Source: Actinomycetota bacterium (GTDB taxonomy: Bacteria > Actinomycetota > Acidimicrobiia > Acidimicrobiales > Aldehydirespiratoraceae). From it: a stretch of DNA of 44,688 nt. A program made the translations under genes and the position numbers. Shown in pieces: positions 33,651 through 41,910 of this stretch. Numbering within the stretch: the stretch's first letter is position 1; every line of letters begins with the position of its first letter. The DNA lies in assembly GCA_029979265.1 (NCBI GenBank), contig JAPOHW010000010.1, forward strand, positions 1 to 44,688, written 5' to 3'. The notes below the pieces were generated by a model. It was given only the letters and a program-made list of their open reading frames with translations, was not told the DNA's origin and did no database searches.

Positions 33651-35563
33651 GCCGCACCCCCGTGCCGGACCCAGGTGTCGAACAGCGCTGCATACCGATC
33701 TCCCCGGGCGACGAGCTCGTCGTGTGTTCCCAACTCGACGATTCGACCGTCGTCGACCACTGCGATGCGATCGGCGCGGCGGGCCGTGGCCAGACGATGG
33801 GCGATGATGATCGCAGTGCGGCCTTCCAGCAGCACGTCCAGAGCCGCCTCGACTCGGGTTTCGGAGTGGAGATCGAGGTTGCTGGTGGCCTCGTCGAGAA
33901 TCAGTACCCGGGGTCGGGCGACGAAGGCGCGGGCAAGCGCCAGCAGTTGCCGTTCGCCTGCCGAGAGGGATGCGCCGCGTTCATGGACCGGCGCGTCGAG
34001 CCCACCCAGCCGATCGATGACATCGTCGATACCGACCGCAGCGAGGGCGGCGAGGAGTTCGTCGGCGTCGGCGTCGGGACGGGCGAAGGCGACGTTGTCC
34101 CGCACGACACCGGCGAACAGGAACGGCTCCTGGGGCACGACACCGAGTTGGCGTCGGAGACTTGCGATCGAGACATCGCGCAGATCGTGCCCATCGATAC
34201 GGACCGAGCCGTGCTCAGGGTCGTAGAAGCGGGTCAGCAGTTTTGCAATGGTCGACTTGCCTGATCCGGTTTCGCCGACGAACGCAACGGTTTCGCCCGG
34301 TGCGATCGTCAGTGACACGTCGTGGAGCACCGGTCGACCGGGTTCGTAGGAGAACGTCACACGGTCGAGTTCGAGGGCACCCTGGATAGGTGGGAGATTG
34401 ATTGCATCGGGTTTCTCGACGATCGAGGGCTCGGTGCCGAGCAACTCGCGCAGCTTCACGATCGCAGCTCCACCCTGCTGGTAGCTGTTGTAGAGCTGCA
34501 CCAGTGTTTGGATCGGCGCAAAGAACGAGGCGAGGAACAGGAGGAACGCTGCCATCTCGCCCACGGTGATTCGGCCGCTCGCTGTCATTGCACCACCGAC
34601 CGCAAGCAGCGTTGCCTGGGTGCCGATCCCGATCATTTCGGTACCCGGGGCGTAGGTCGAGTTGGCGCGACTGGTGGTGATCTGGGCGTCGCGATGGCGA
34701 CCCACCTCCCGGCGGTGGTCCACGAGGTTGCGGGCTCGTCGGTTGTGGGCGGCGATGACCCGGATACCGGCCAACGACTCCTGCAGGTGGGAGAGGAGGT
34801 CGGCGATGCGATCCCGCACCCGCAGATAACCGACCGACGAGACGTTCCGGAACCAGAAACTCAACGCAAGCGTCGGTGGCAGGGTGACGGCCAGTGTGAC
34901 GATGGCGAGGAGTGGGTCGTAGACGAACAGGGCAACGGTGATCACCGCAAGGGTGAAGATCTGCACGAGCAGGTTGACGATGCCCTCCTGAAACAGGACG
35001 GAGAGTGCCTCGATGTCGGACGTCATTCGGGTGAGAAGAACACCGGCCTTCTCGTCGGTGTACCAGTCGAGTCCCTGGCGCTGCATGTGGCCGAACACGC
35101 GCAGTCGCAGTTGCTCGTTGAGGGACTCGCCGAGACGGCCGGTGAACGAGACCCGTGCCCACCCAAGTCCGGCCGCCACGACGACGGCACAGACATAGAC
35201 GAGTGCCACGGTGACGACCACGCCTCGATCACCTCGACGCACCCCGTCGTCGATGCCGATCTGGGTCAGGATCGGTCCCAACTGCAGGGCAACGGTTTCG
35301 ACGAGGACGAGTGAGATCGCCGCCAGCAGTCGCCACCGGTGAGGGCGAAGGAAGCGGGGAAGCGAGAACGGTTCTCGGTCCCACTCGTCAACCCGCCAGT
35401 CGACGCGAGGCACGTTGTGTTCGGGTTCGTGCTCGAGGACGTCTTCGACGCGGCGGCGAAGCTCGCCGGGTACGTCCGCTGCCGGCAGGCCGGCGGCAGC
35501 GTTCGACGCCATCGACGACGGGCCACCCATCGGTCCGCCGGTACCGCCGCCCATGGAGAACAT
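33647..35563 (-). CDS. ABC exporter half-transporter B
   Basis: A 638-residue fusion of six membrane segments (about 80-360) and an ATPase domain (about 400-635). Walker A is GETGSGKSTIAKLL, Walker B LILDEATSNLD with catalytic Glu, and the signature is degenerate: LSAGERQ for LSGGQ. The N-terminus has a Met/Gly-rich stretch. Its ATG overlaps the stop of half-transporter A by one base (TGATG). The pair should form one heterodimeric exporter. Confidence 0.92.
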   Translation of the reverse strand: MFSMGGGTGGPMGGPSSMASNAAAGLPAADVPGELRRRVEDVLEHEPEHNVPRVDWRVDEWDREPFSLPRFLRPHRWRLLAAISLVLVETVALQLGPILTQIGIDDGVRRGDRGVVVTVALVYVCAVVVAAGLGWARVSFTGRLGESLNEQLRLRVFGHMQRQGLDWYTDEKAGVLLTRMTSDIEALSVLFQEGIVNLLVQIFTLAVITVALFVYDPLLAIVTLAVTLPPTLALSFWFRNVSSVGYLRVRDRIADLLSHLQESLAGIRVIAAHNRRARNLVDHRREVGRHRDAQITTSRANSTYAPGTEMIGIGTQATLLAVGGAMTASGRITVGEMAAFLLFLASFFAPIQTLVQLYNSYQQGGAAIVKLRELLGTEPSIVEKPDAINLPPIQGALELDRVTFSYEPGRPVLHDVSLTIAPGETVAFVGETGSGKSTIAKLLTRFYDPEHGSVRIDGHDLRDVSIASLRRQLGVVPQEPFLFAGVVRDNVAFARPDADADELLAALAAVGIDDVIDRLGGLDAPVHERGASLSAGERQLLALARAFVARPRVLILDEATSNLDLHSETRVEAALDVLLEGRTAIIIAHRLATARRADRIAVVDDGRIVELGTHDELVARGDRYAALFDTWVRHGGAA

Positions 35564-37377
35564 CAGGCGGTCTCCTCGGCGGGTTCCACCGAGCCATCGG
35601 CAAGGATCGCGGCGTAGCGAGGGTTGGTGGCCAGCAACTCGTCGTGGGTACCGGTGGCCGCAACTCGACCGCCGTCGAGCAGGATCACGCGATCAGCGAG
35701 CGCAATCGTCGACAGTCGATGAGCGATCAGGATGGTTGTGCGGTCGGCTCGTCGTGCCTCGAGGGCCTGATGGATGCGTTCCTCGACGGCGACGTCGATT
35801 GCGCTGGTGGCATCGTCGAGGATCAGCACGGTCGGGTCTGCGAGGAGGGTACGGGCGATCGCCAGCCGCTGCCGCTGGCCGCCGGAGAGTGTGAGTCCGC
35901 GCTCGCCGACCTCGGTTGCCACGCCGTCGCGCAGTTCGGCGACGAACTCGCCGGCTGCGGCGTCGGCGATGGCAGCGTGCACTTCGTGATCGGGGGCATC
36001 GGGCCGGGCGAACGCCACGTTGTCGTGAATGCTGGCTGCGAACAGGAACGGGTCGTCGGTGACAGTGGCGACAGCGGTGCGAAGATCGCGCAGATCGAGG
36101 CTCCGGACGTCATGGCCGTCGACTCGCACAGCACCGTCGTCGACGTCGTAGAAGCGCGGGATCAACCGGGCGAGTGTCGATTTTCCGCTCCCGGTGGCGC
36201 CGACAATCGCCACCGATTCTCCCGGTTCGATGGTTGCCGTGAAGCCGTCGAGGACCGTCTCGCCCTCTCCCGTCGGGTAGGCGAAGCGGACAGTGTCGAA
36301 CTCGATCCGGCCCACCGGTTTCGGGAGGCCCGTCGCGTCGGGCGGTGACACGATCGATGGCTCCTCGTCGAGGATGTCGAACACGCGTAGCGCCGCCGCT
36401 CCGGCGCGCTGCCACTGAATGAGGATGAAGCCCAGCATGCGAAACGGCGTCGACAGCAAGACGACATAGGTGCTGAACGCAACGAGGTCGCCGATCGCGA
36501 TCGAGCCTTCGATCGCCTGAAGGCCGCCATAGAGCAGCACCAGCGCAAGGCCGAGGCGGGGGATGGACTCCATCCCTGGCGCATGTCGGGCACGGGGGTC
36601 GACGACCGCCGTGCCTGCCCAGCGCAGCCGACGAGCGCTGCGGGCCAGGTGCTGGACCTGCGTCGACTCCTGGTTGAAGGCCTTGACCACCCGAATGCCC
36701 TGAATGTTCTCGTCGACGATCGTGGCCAACTCCGCCTGCCGGGCGGTGACGACCCATTGCAGCGGAAAGATCTTGTTCCTGAGCCGAACGCCGACCCAGT
36801 AGACGAACGGCAGCGGGGCGATCGCCACGAGGGTGAGTGGGATGTCGACGAGGACCATCACGATGACGGCAAAGACGAACATCACGACTTGCATGGCGAC
36901 GAGGGGACCGAAGGCGAACAGCAGTTGGATCGAACGAATGTCGGAGTTGGCTCGGCTGATGACCTGACCGCTCTGGGTTCGGTCCCAGAAATCGAACGAG
37001 AGCTCCGTGAGGCGCTCGTACATCAGGTTGCGAAGATCGTTCTCGATCCGCAGCGCCGAGCGGAACAACCCGAAGCGGTAGGTGAAACCGAAGACGAAGC
37101 GGACCACCGCCAAGATCGCCAGAACGACCACAAAGGTTGTGGGTGACTTTCCCTCTGCGACAGCGTCGATGCCGGCACCGAGCATGACCGGAACGGCGAC
37201 TTGGGCGGCGATACCGATCATTCCGGCGCCGATCGATGCGAGGAACGTCCACTTCTGGACCATGACGATCGGCCAGATCCGTCCCAACCACCACAGCGAG
37301 CGATCGGGATCGACGCCTGCCCCCGGTCGTGGATAGTGCCGCTCGGTATCCGAGCCGGGAGGCGAATCGACGGACAT
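35563..37377 (-). CDS. ABC exporter half-transporter A
   Basis: A 604-residue fusion of six membrane segments (about 40-330) and an ATPase domain. Walker A is GATGSGKSTLARL, signature LSGGQRQRLAIARTL (canonical), and Walker B LILDDATSAID, with Asp in place of the catalytic Glu. The asymmetry matches the heterodimeric multidrug exporters, as in TM287/288, where one ATP site is degenerate. The start at ATG 37377 (MSVDSPPG) is preferred over 37407, because a TACGGT box lies six bases before it. Substrate unknown. Confidence 0.92.
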   Translation of the reverse strand: MSVDSPPGSDTERHYPRPGAGVDPDRSLWWLGRIWPIVMVQKWTFLASIGAGMIGIAAQVAVPVMLGAGIDAVAEGKSPTTFVVVLAILAVVRFVFGFTYRFGLFRSALRIENDLRNLMYERLTELSFDFWDRTQSGQVISRANSDIRSIQLLFAFGPLVAMQVVMFVFAVIVMVLVDIPLTLVAIAPLPFVYWVGVRLRNKIFPLQWVVTARQAELATIVDENIQGIRVVKAFNQESTQVQHLARSARRLRWAGTAVVDPRARHAPGMESIPRLGLALVLLYGGLQAIEGSIAIGDLVAFSTYVVLLSTPFRMLGFILIQWQRAGAAALRVFDILDEEPSIVSPPDATGLPKPVGRIEFDTVRFAYPTGEGETVLDGFTATIEPGESVAIVGATGSGKSTLARLIPRFYDVDDGAVRVDGHDVRSLDLRDLRTAVATVTDDPFLFAASIHDNVAFARPDAPDHEVHAAIADAAAGEFVAELRDGVATEVGERGLTLSGGQRQRLAIARTLLADPTVLILDDATSAIDVAVEERIHQALEARRADRTTILIAHRLSTIALADRVILLDGGRVAATGTHDELLATNPRYAAILADGSVEPAEETA

Positions 37378-37383
37378 CCGATC

Positions 37384-37389
37384 ACCGTA
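37384..37389 (-). promoter_or_regulatory. -10 box TACGGT, 6 bases before ATG 37377
   Basis: Leaderless-type promoter of the ABC exporter operon. It shares a 28-base divergent gap with the CNNM gene's promoter. Confidence 0.6.
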
Positions 37390-37393
37390 GGGG

Positions 37394-37399
37394 TAGATT
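37394..37399 (+). promoter_or_regulatory. -10 box TAGATT, 6 bases before ATG 37406
   Basis: Marks ATG 37406 as the start of the CNNM/CorC gene, although the frame from that ATG stops after eight codons unless one G is restored at 37421-37425. Confidence 0.5.
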
Positions 37400-37405
37400 T
37401 CTTCC

Positions 37406-38721
37406 ATGCACGAAACGGTTGGGGGCTTCTGATCGACACCGCCCTACGGCTCTTGGCTGCGCTCGGCCTCGTGGTCGCCAACGCTGGTTTCGTCGCCGCC
37501 GAGTTCGCACTCGTGGCGGTCGATCGCGCGCGGGTCGACGACCGAGCCGGTCAGGGCAGCGCGCGGGCTGCGCAGGTCCAGCGGCTCCTCGCTCGGCTGT
37601 CGTACCACCTGTCGGGGGCGCAGCTCGGCATCACGATCACATCGCTTGCGCTTGGCGCACTGGCCGAACCGGCCATTGCGCAGGTCATCGAGCCGTACCT
37701 CGGCGACACGTTCGGTGCGTCGTCGACTGGGGTGTCGATCGCCATTGCGCTCGTCGTCGCAACCGTGGTGCAAATGGTGTTCGGGGAACTCGTTCCCAAG
37801 TCGATTGCGACGACGAAGCCGGTCGAGACGTCCTTCGCACTCGCTCGACCGACTGCCGTGTACGGCGTCCTCGCTCGACCGCTCGTGGCTCTGCTCGACG
37901 AGATGGCCAATCGACTCACCCGGAAAGTGGGCGTGGAACCGGCGGACGAACTCGAAGCCACTCCTGATCGGGGAGAACTCGAACACCTCATCCGGTCGAG
38001 TGGTGAGGAAGGCACGCTCGATGCCGGTGAGGTCGAGCTGTTGACCCGGTCGATCCGGCTCGCCGACAAGTCGGCCGACGACGCGATGATCCCGCGGACC
38101 CGCGTGGTGGCGATCGACTCGATTGCGACCGTGCACGACCTCGTCACCGTCGCAGCGGACACCGGTCACAGCCGGTTCCCGGTCGTTGGTGAGGATCTCG
38201 ACGACGTGCTCGGCGTGGTCCATGTGAAAGCAGTGCATGCGGTGCCGGTCGATGCGCGTCCCGACACCGCCGTGACCGACCTGATGGCGCCAGTTGTGGC
38301 GATCCCCGAGTCGCGTGATCTCGACGAACTCCTCGTCGATCTTCGGGAAGGTGGCCAGCAACTCGCCGTCGTGGTCGACGAGCACGGCGGAACCGCAGGC
38401 ATCATCACGCTGGAGGACGTGCTCGAGGAGATCGTCGGCGAGATCGACGACGAGTACGACGCGCCCCCGACGATGCTGACGCGGGTCGAGGCCGTCGGCT
38501 CGACGGTGGTGCCCGGGTCGTTGCATCCCGATGAGGTCGCGGCTGCGACGGGATTCGACATGCCCGAGGGCGAGTACGAGACGCTGGCCGGCTTGGTGCT
38601 CGATCGGCTGGGCCATATCCCCGTCCCTGGGGAGATGGTGCGGGTCGATGGGTGGCGGCTCGAGGTCGTTGCCATGGATCGTCTGCGTGTCGCCACCGTT
38701 CGTCTGGTGGCTCCGAAATGA
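37406..38721 (+). CDS. CNNM/CorC (HlyC) family membrane protein; frameshifted near its start in the sequence as given
   Basis: DUF21 transmembrane domain (opening VVANAGFVAAEFALV), two CBS modules (MIPRTRVVAIDS to EDVLEEIVGEIDDEYD) and a CorC_HlyC C-terminal domain; 438 residues if repaired. The family transports or regulates Mg2+/Co2+ in the membrane. The long main frame has no ATG or GTG at its beginning: only CTG 37429, TTG 37453 or GTG 37471. The ATG at 37406, six bases behind a TAGATT box, lies in another frame and would join this one if the G5 run at 37421-37425 were G6. TTG 37453 remains an alternative start. Overlaps the next gene (ATGA). Confidence 0.82.
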
Positions 38722-39788
38722 CCGGTTGGTTCATGCTCGCTGCGCTGGGGCTGCTCGCAGCCAACGCATTCTTCGTGGCGGTCGAATTCGCGCTTCTGGC
38801 CAGCCGGGTGACCCGGCTCGAGCCGATGGCCGAGGACGGAACCGACAGACGGGCGGTGCTCGCACTCGAGTCGATCCGTGATCTCCAACCGCAGCTGGCC
38901 GGTGCGCAGCTCGGCATCACCATGTCCTCGCTCGGGCTCGGGTATGTCGCCGAGCCGACACTCGAGCATCTTCTCCATGATGCGATCGGCGGCATCTTCG
39001 ACCTGCCGTCAGGGGTGACCCATACCCTGGCATTTCTGCTTGCGTTCACCGTTGTCGTCGTGATCCACATGGTGATCGGCGAAATGGTGCCGAAGAACAT
39101 CGCGATCGCACTGCCGGAGCGGTCGGCCCGACTACTCGCACCGGTCCACAACGCCTACGTGACGGTATTTCGACCGGTCGTCTGGTTCCTGACCTGGGTG
39201 TCGAACGGCATCACGCGGTTGCTGGGAATGGAACCGGCTGACGAACTCAACACTGCGCTCACGGTCAACGAATTCCATCGCGTCATCGAGGGTGCAGTGG
39301 AGGAGGGCAAACTCGAAGCCGAGGAGCACGAGCTTTTGGCAGGTGCGCTCGATTTCCGGGCTCGGACCGCCGGATCGATCATGGTGCCTCGCCGGCGCCT
39401 CGTCACCGTGCCTCGCTCGACCTCGGTGGCCGAGATCGAGGCGCTCGTTGCTCGGGTCGGTCACAGCCGTATCCCCGTCACCGGTGTCAACCCCGACGAT
39501 GTCGTCGGGTTCGTGCACAGCAAGGACCTGCTGCGGTTCGGGGCCGGCGAGCGAGGTGACCCCGTGCCGCTCGAGATGGTTCGACGCATGCTCATCGTCA
39601 CGCCCGACCATTCGGTTCGAGACCTCATGCGATCGATGCGTCGTCTTCGTCGCCATATGGCACTGGTGCGCACCAACGAGGGACAGCTTCTCGGGATGGT
39701 GACCCTCGAAGACGTCCTCGAGGCGCTCGTCGGCGCTATCACCGACGAAACCGACGGCGGCGCTCGGGCGACGCCGGTCGACGCCTGA
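38718..39788 (+). CDS. CNNM/CorC family membrane protein, shorter paralogue
   Basis: A 356-residue protein with the DUF21 membrane domain (LAANAFFVAVEFALL) and CBS modules ending in LEDVLEALVGAI, but without the CorC_HlyC domain seen in its upstream paralogue. It starts at ATG 38718, overlapping the neighbour's stop by ATGA. Two adjacent paralogues of unequal length suggest a heteromeric complex in divalent-metal efflux or regulation, which is inference. Confidence 0.88.
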   Translation: MTGWFMLAALGLLAANAFFVAVEFALLASRVTRLEPMAEDGTDRRAVLALESIRDLQPQLAGAQLGITMSSLGLGYVAEPTLEHLLHDAIGGIFDLPSGVTHTLAFLLAFTVVVVIHMVIGEMVPKNIAIALPERSARLLAPVHNAYVTVFRPVVWFLTWVSNGITRLLGMEPADELNTALTVNEFHRVIEGAVEEGKLEAEEHELLAGALDFRARTAGSIMVPRRRLVTVPRSTSVAEIEALVARVGHSRIPVTGVNPDDVVGFVHSKDLLRFGAGERGDPVPLEMVRRMLIVTPDHSVRDLMRSMRRLRRHMALVRTNEGQLLGMVTLEDVLEALVGAITDETDGGARATPVDA

Positions 39789-39815
39789 CGCCTACGGTCG
39801 GCCCAGATCCGCGAC

Positions 39816-39827
39816 AGTGGCGCCACT
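39816..39827. repeat. 12-bp perfect palindrome between convergent genes
   Basis: AGTGGCGCCACT in the 100-base gap between the second CNNM gene and fabI. It has no loop, so it is a poor terminator by itself; nothing else is recognised in the gap. Confidence 0.35.
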
Positions 39828-39888
39828 CGGCTCCAACCGGGGGCTTCGTTGCTGACCGCCCGGGGTGGCGAGCGTCATGGCAACAGCA

Positions 39889-40656
39889 TCAAACTCCGAC
39901 TGCGTGGAAGCCACCGTCGACGTGGATCATCGATCCGGTGGTCGCCGGGAACCAGTCCGACAGCAGCGCAACGGTCGAGCGGGCCACCGCAGAGGAGTCC
40001 TCCACGTTCCAGCCCAGCGGGGCACGGTCGTCCCACACGTCCTCGAACGCTTGGAACCCAGGAATCGACTTCGCCGCCATCGTCTTGACCGGACCGGCGG
40101 CGACCAGATTGCAGCGGATGCCCTGCGGCCCCAACTCGCGGGCGAGGTAGCGGTTGCAGGATTCGAGCGCAGCCTTGGCGACTCCCATCCAGTTGTAGGC
40201 GGGCCACGCAGTGGTGGCATCGAAATCGAGACCGACGATCGAGCCGCCGTCAGTCATCAGCGGCGCCACGGTCTCGGCCAGGGTCTTCAGCGAGTAGGCC
40301 GATATCTCGATCGCGACCTTGACGTCGTCCCACGTTGCGCCCATGAAATCCTCTCCGAGGCACGCCTCCGGGGCAAAGCCGATGGCGTGCAGGGCACCGT
40401 CGACCCGACCCCACGTCGAGGCGAGGGCTTCGTTGAGCGCCGGCACGTGATCGGGATCGGTGACGTCGAACTCGTACACCGCTGGCTCCGACGGCAGCTT
40501 GCGTGCCGTGCGTTGGGTGAGGCGCAGGCCGCGGCCCGCACCGGTCAAGATGATCTCGGCCCCTTCCTCCTGCGCTAGCTTTGCAACGCCGAATGCAAGA
40601 CTGGCGTCGGTGAGCACGCCGGTGATGAGGATCTTCTTGCCGTCGAGAATGCCCAC
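39889..40656 (-). CDS. fabI: Enoyl-ACP reductase, InhA type
   Basis: A 255-residue SDR-fold enzyme that reduces the trans-2 double bond in fatty-acid elongation. The cofactor region is ITGVLTDASLAFGVA, and the catalytic pair is Tyr154 and Lys161 in YNWMGVAK, with the InhA-like LDFDATTAWPAYNWM and NLVAAGPVKT. This resembles mycobacterial InhA more than typical FabI, which would fit long-chain lipid elongation. Start GTG 40656 is chosen with an AGGAG site 11 bases upstream; a TAACGT box at 40713-40718 on the same strand predicts a leader of about 50 bases. Divergent from mshC. Confidence 0.92.
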   Translation of the reverse strand: MGILDGKKILITGVLTDASLAFGVAKLAQEEGAEIILTGAGRGLRLTQRTARKLPSEPAVYEFDVTDPDHVPALNEALASTWGRVDGALHAIGFAPEACLGEDFMGATWDDVKVAIEISAYSLKTLAETVAPLMTDGGSIVGLDFDATTAWPAYNWMGVAKAALESCNRYLARELGPQGIRCNLVAAGPVKTMAAKSIPGFQAFEDVWDDRAPLGWNVEDSSAVARSTVALLSDWFPATTGSMIHVDGGFHAVGV

Positions 40657-40730
40657 GGTGCTTTCGTCTCCTGAGGATGGGATCGGCTGGTTCGACCCAC
40701 TCGTGTCACTGCACGTTACGGGCTGACGGG

Positions 40731-40736
40731 TACCGT
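40731..40736 (+). promoter_or_regulatory. mshC: -10 box TACCGT, 7 bases before the mshC ATG
   Basis: Leaderless-type promoter; fourth occurrence of the same hexamer in the window. Confidence 0.6.
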
Positions 40737-40743
40737 CCACGCG

Positions 40744-41856
40744 ATGCGGCTGTACGACACCGGAAGGGGTGAGATCGTCGACTTCGACCCGGGTCCGATC
40801 GTCACGATGTACGTGTGTGGCATCACGCCCTACGACGCCACCCATCTCGGGCACGCAGCCACGTATCTCACCTATGACGTGGTGCAGCGGCGGCTCATCG
40901 ATCTTGGTCACCAGGTTCGCTACGTGCGCAACATCACCGACGTCGACGACGACATGCTTCGAGCCGCAGCGTTGCGTGATGTCCACTATCTCGACCTGGC
41001 ATTCGGTGAGACGGCCCGCTTCGGTGACGACATGGCGGCACTCAATTGCCTTGCACCCTGGTCCGAACCTCGGGCAAGTGGAGCCATTCCGAATATTCGT
41101 GGCCTGATCGACACGCTGCTCACCGGCGGGGCGGCGTACCAGGTCGACAGCACCGTCTTCTTCGACACCAGCACCCCTGCCGACTTCGGTGCACTCGCCG
41201 GTGTCGGCTTCGAACGGATGCATGAGATCCTCGGTGCGTGGGGCGAAAAGCCCGACGATCCTCGGAAGCGCAATCCACTCGACTTCGTGCTGTGGCAGCC
41301 GTCAGCGGCCGGCGAACCGTCGTGGGACGCCCGCTGGGGGACGGGACGCCCCGGCTGGCATGTGGAGTGCTCGGCGATCGCGCTGCGCGAGCTCGGGCCC
41401 ACCATCGACCTTCATGGCGGAGGGATCGATCTGCTGTACCCCCACCACGAGTCGGTTCGCGTGCAATGCGAGGCGGCAACCGGAACGACCTTCGTGCGCC
41501 ATTGGCTCCACCAGGCGATGGTGCATTGCAACGGTCGCAAGATGTCCAAGTCGGACGGGAATCTGATCTTCGTGCACGAATTGCGGCAGCGGTACGAACC
41601 TGCCGCAATCCGACTGGCGCTTTCGATCCATCACTATCGCCGGCCGTGGAATTGGACCGACACCCTGCTGCCCGAAGCCGAGGAACGGCTCGCACGGTGG
41701 CGGTCGGCAGGCGCGGGTGAGGCGGCGCTCGCTGCGGTTCGTGCCGCACTTGACAACGACCTCGACGTGCCGACCGCCATCAGCGCCATCGATCGTGCCG
41801 CCGCCGAGGGTGGGGGCGTCGACCAGGCTGCTGCGCTTATCGGCGTGGCGCTCTGA
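40744..41856 (+). CDS. mshC: Mycothiol ligase MshC (cysteine:GlcN-Ins ligase)
   Basis: A 370-residue relative of cysteinyl-tRNA synthetase that joins cysteine to glucosaminyl-inositol in mycothiol synthesis. The zinc cysteines Cys25 (MYVCGITPYDATHLGHA, which also holds the HIGH-like signature) and Cys209 (WHVECSA) are present, with PHHES and the adenylation loop KMSKSDGN. It lacks the tRNA anticodon-binding domain of CysS, which is about 90 residues longer. It is about 40 residues shorter at the C-terminus than the usual MshC. Mycothiol is an actinobacterial trait. Confidence 0.85.
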   Translation: MRLYDTGRGEIVDFDPGPIVTMYVCGITPYDATHLGHAATYLTYDVVQRRLIDLGHQVRYVRNITDVDDDMLRAAALRDVHYLDLAFGETARFGDDMAALNCLAPWSEPRASGAIPNIRGLIDTLLTGGAAYQVDSTVFFDTSTPADFGALAGVGFERMHEILGAWGEKPDDPRKRNPLDFVLWQPSAAGEPSWDARWGTGRPGWHVECSAIALRELGPTIDLHGGGIDLLYPHHESVRVQCEAATGTTFVRHWLHQAMVHCNGRKMSKSDGNLIFVHELRQRYEPAAIRLALSIHHYRRPWNWTDTLLPEAEERLARWRSAGAGEAALAAVRAALDNDLDVPTAISAIDRAAAEGGGVDQAAALIGVAL

Positions 41857-41896
41857 TCACGACGGAAGAACCGCCGTCGGTCGTGGGGCGCGCCGG

Positions 41897-41902
41897 TAGT
41901 CT
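41897..41902 (+). promoter_or_regulatory. thrS: -10 box TAGTCT, 8 bases before the thrS ATG
   Basis: Leaderless-type box for thrS. No T-box or other leader structure fits in the 54-base gap after mshC. Confidence 0.5.
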
Positions 41903-41910
41903 GGGTCCCC

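Noticed and set aside
39816..39827. The palindrome as a terminator for the CNNM or fabI genes
   Set aside because: With no loop and a six-base stem, it cannot form a stable hairpin; listed only as a repeat.
40744..41856. Cysteinyl-tRNA synthetase instead of MshC
   Set aside because: The tRNA anticodon-binding domain is absent, and the sequence around the first Cys (CGITPYDATHLGHA) is the MshC form.
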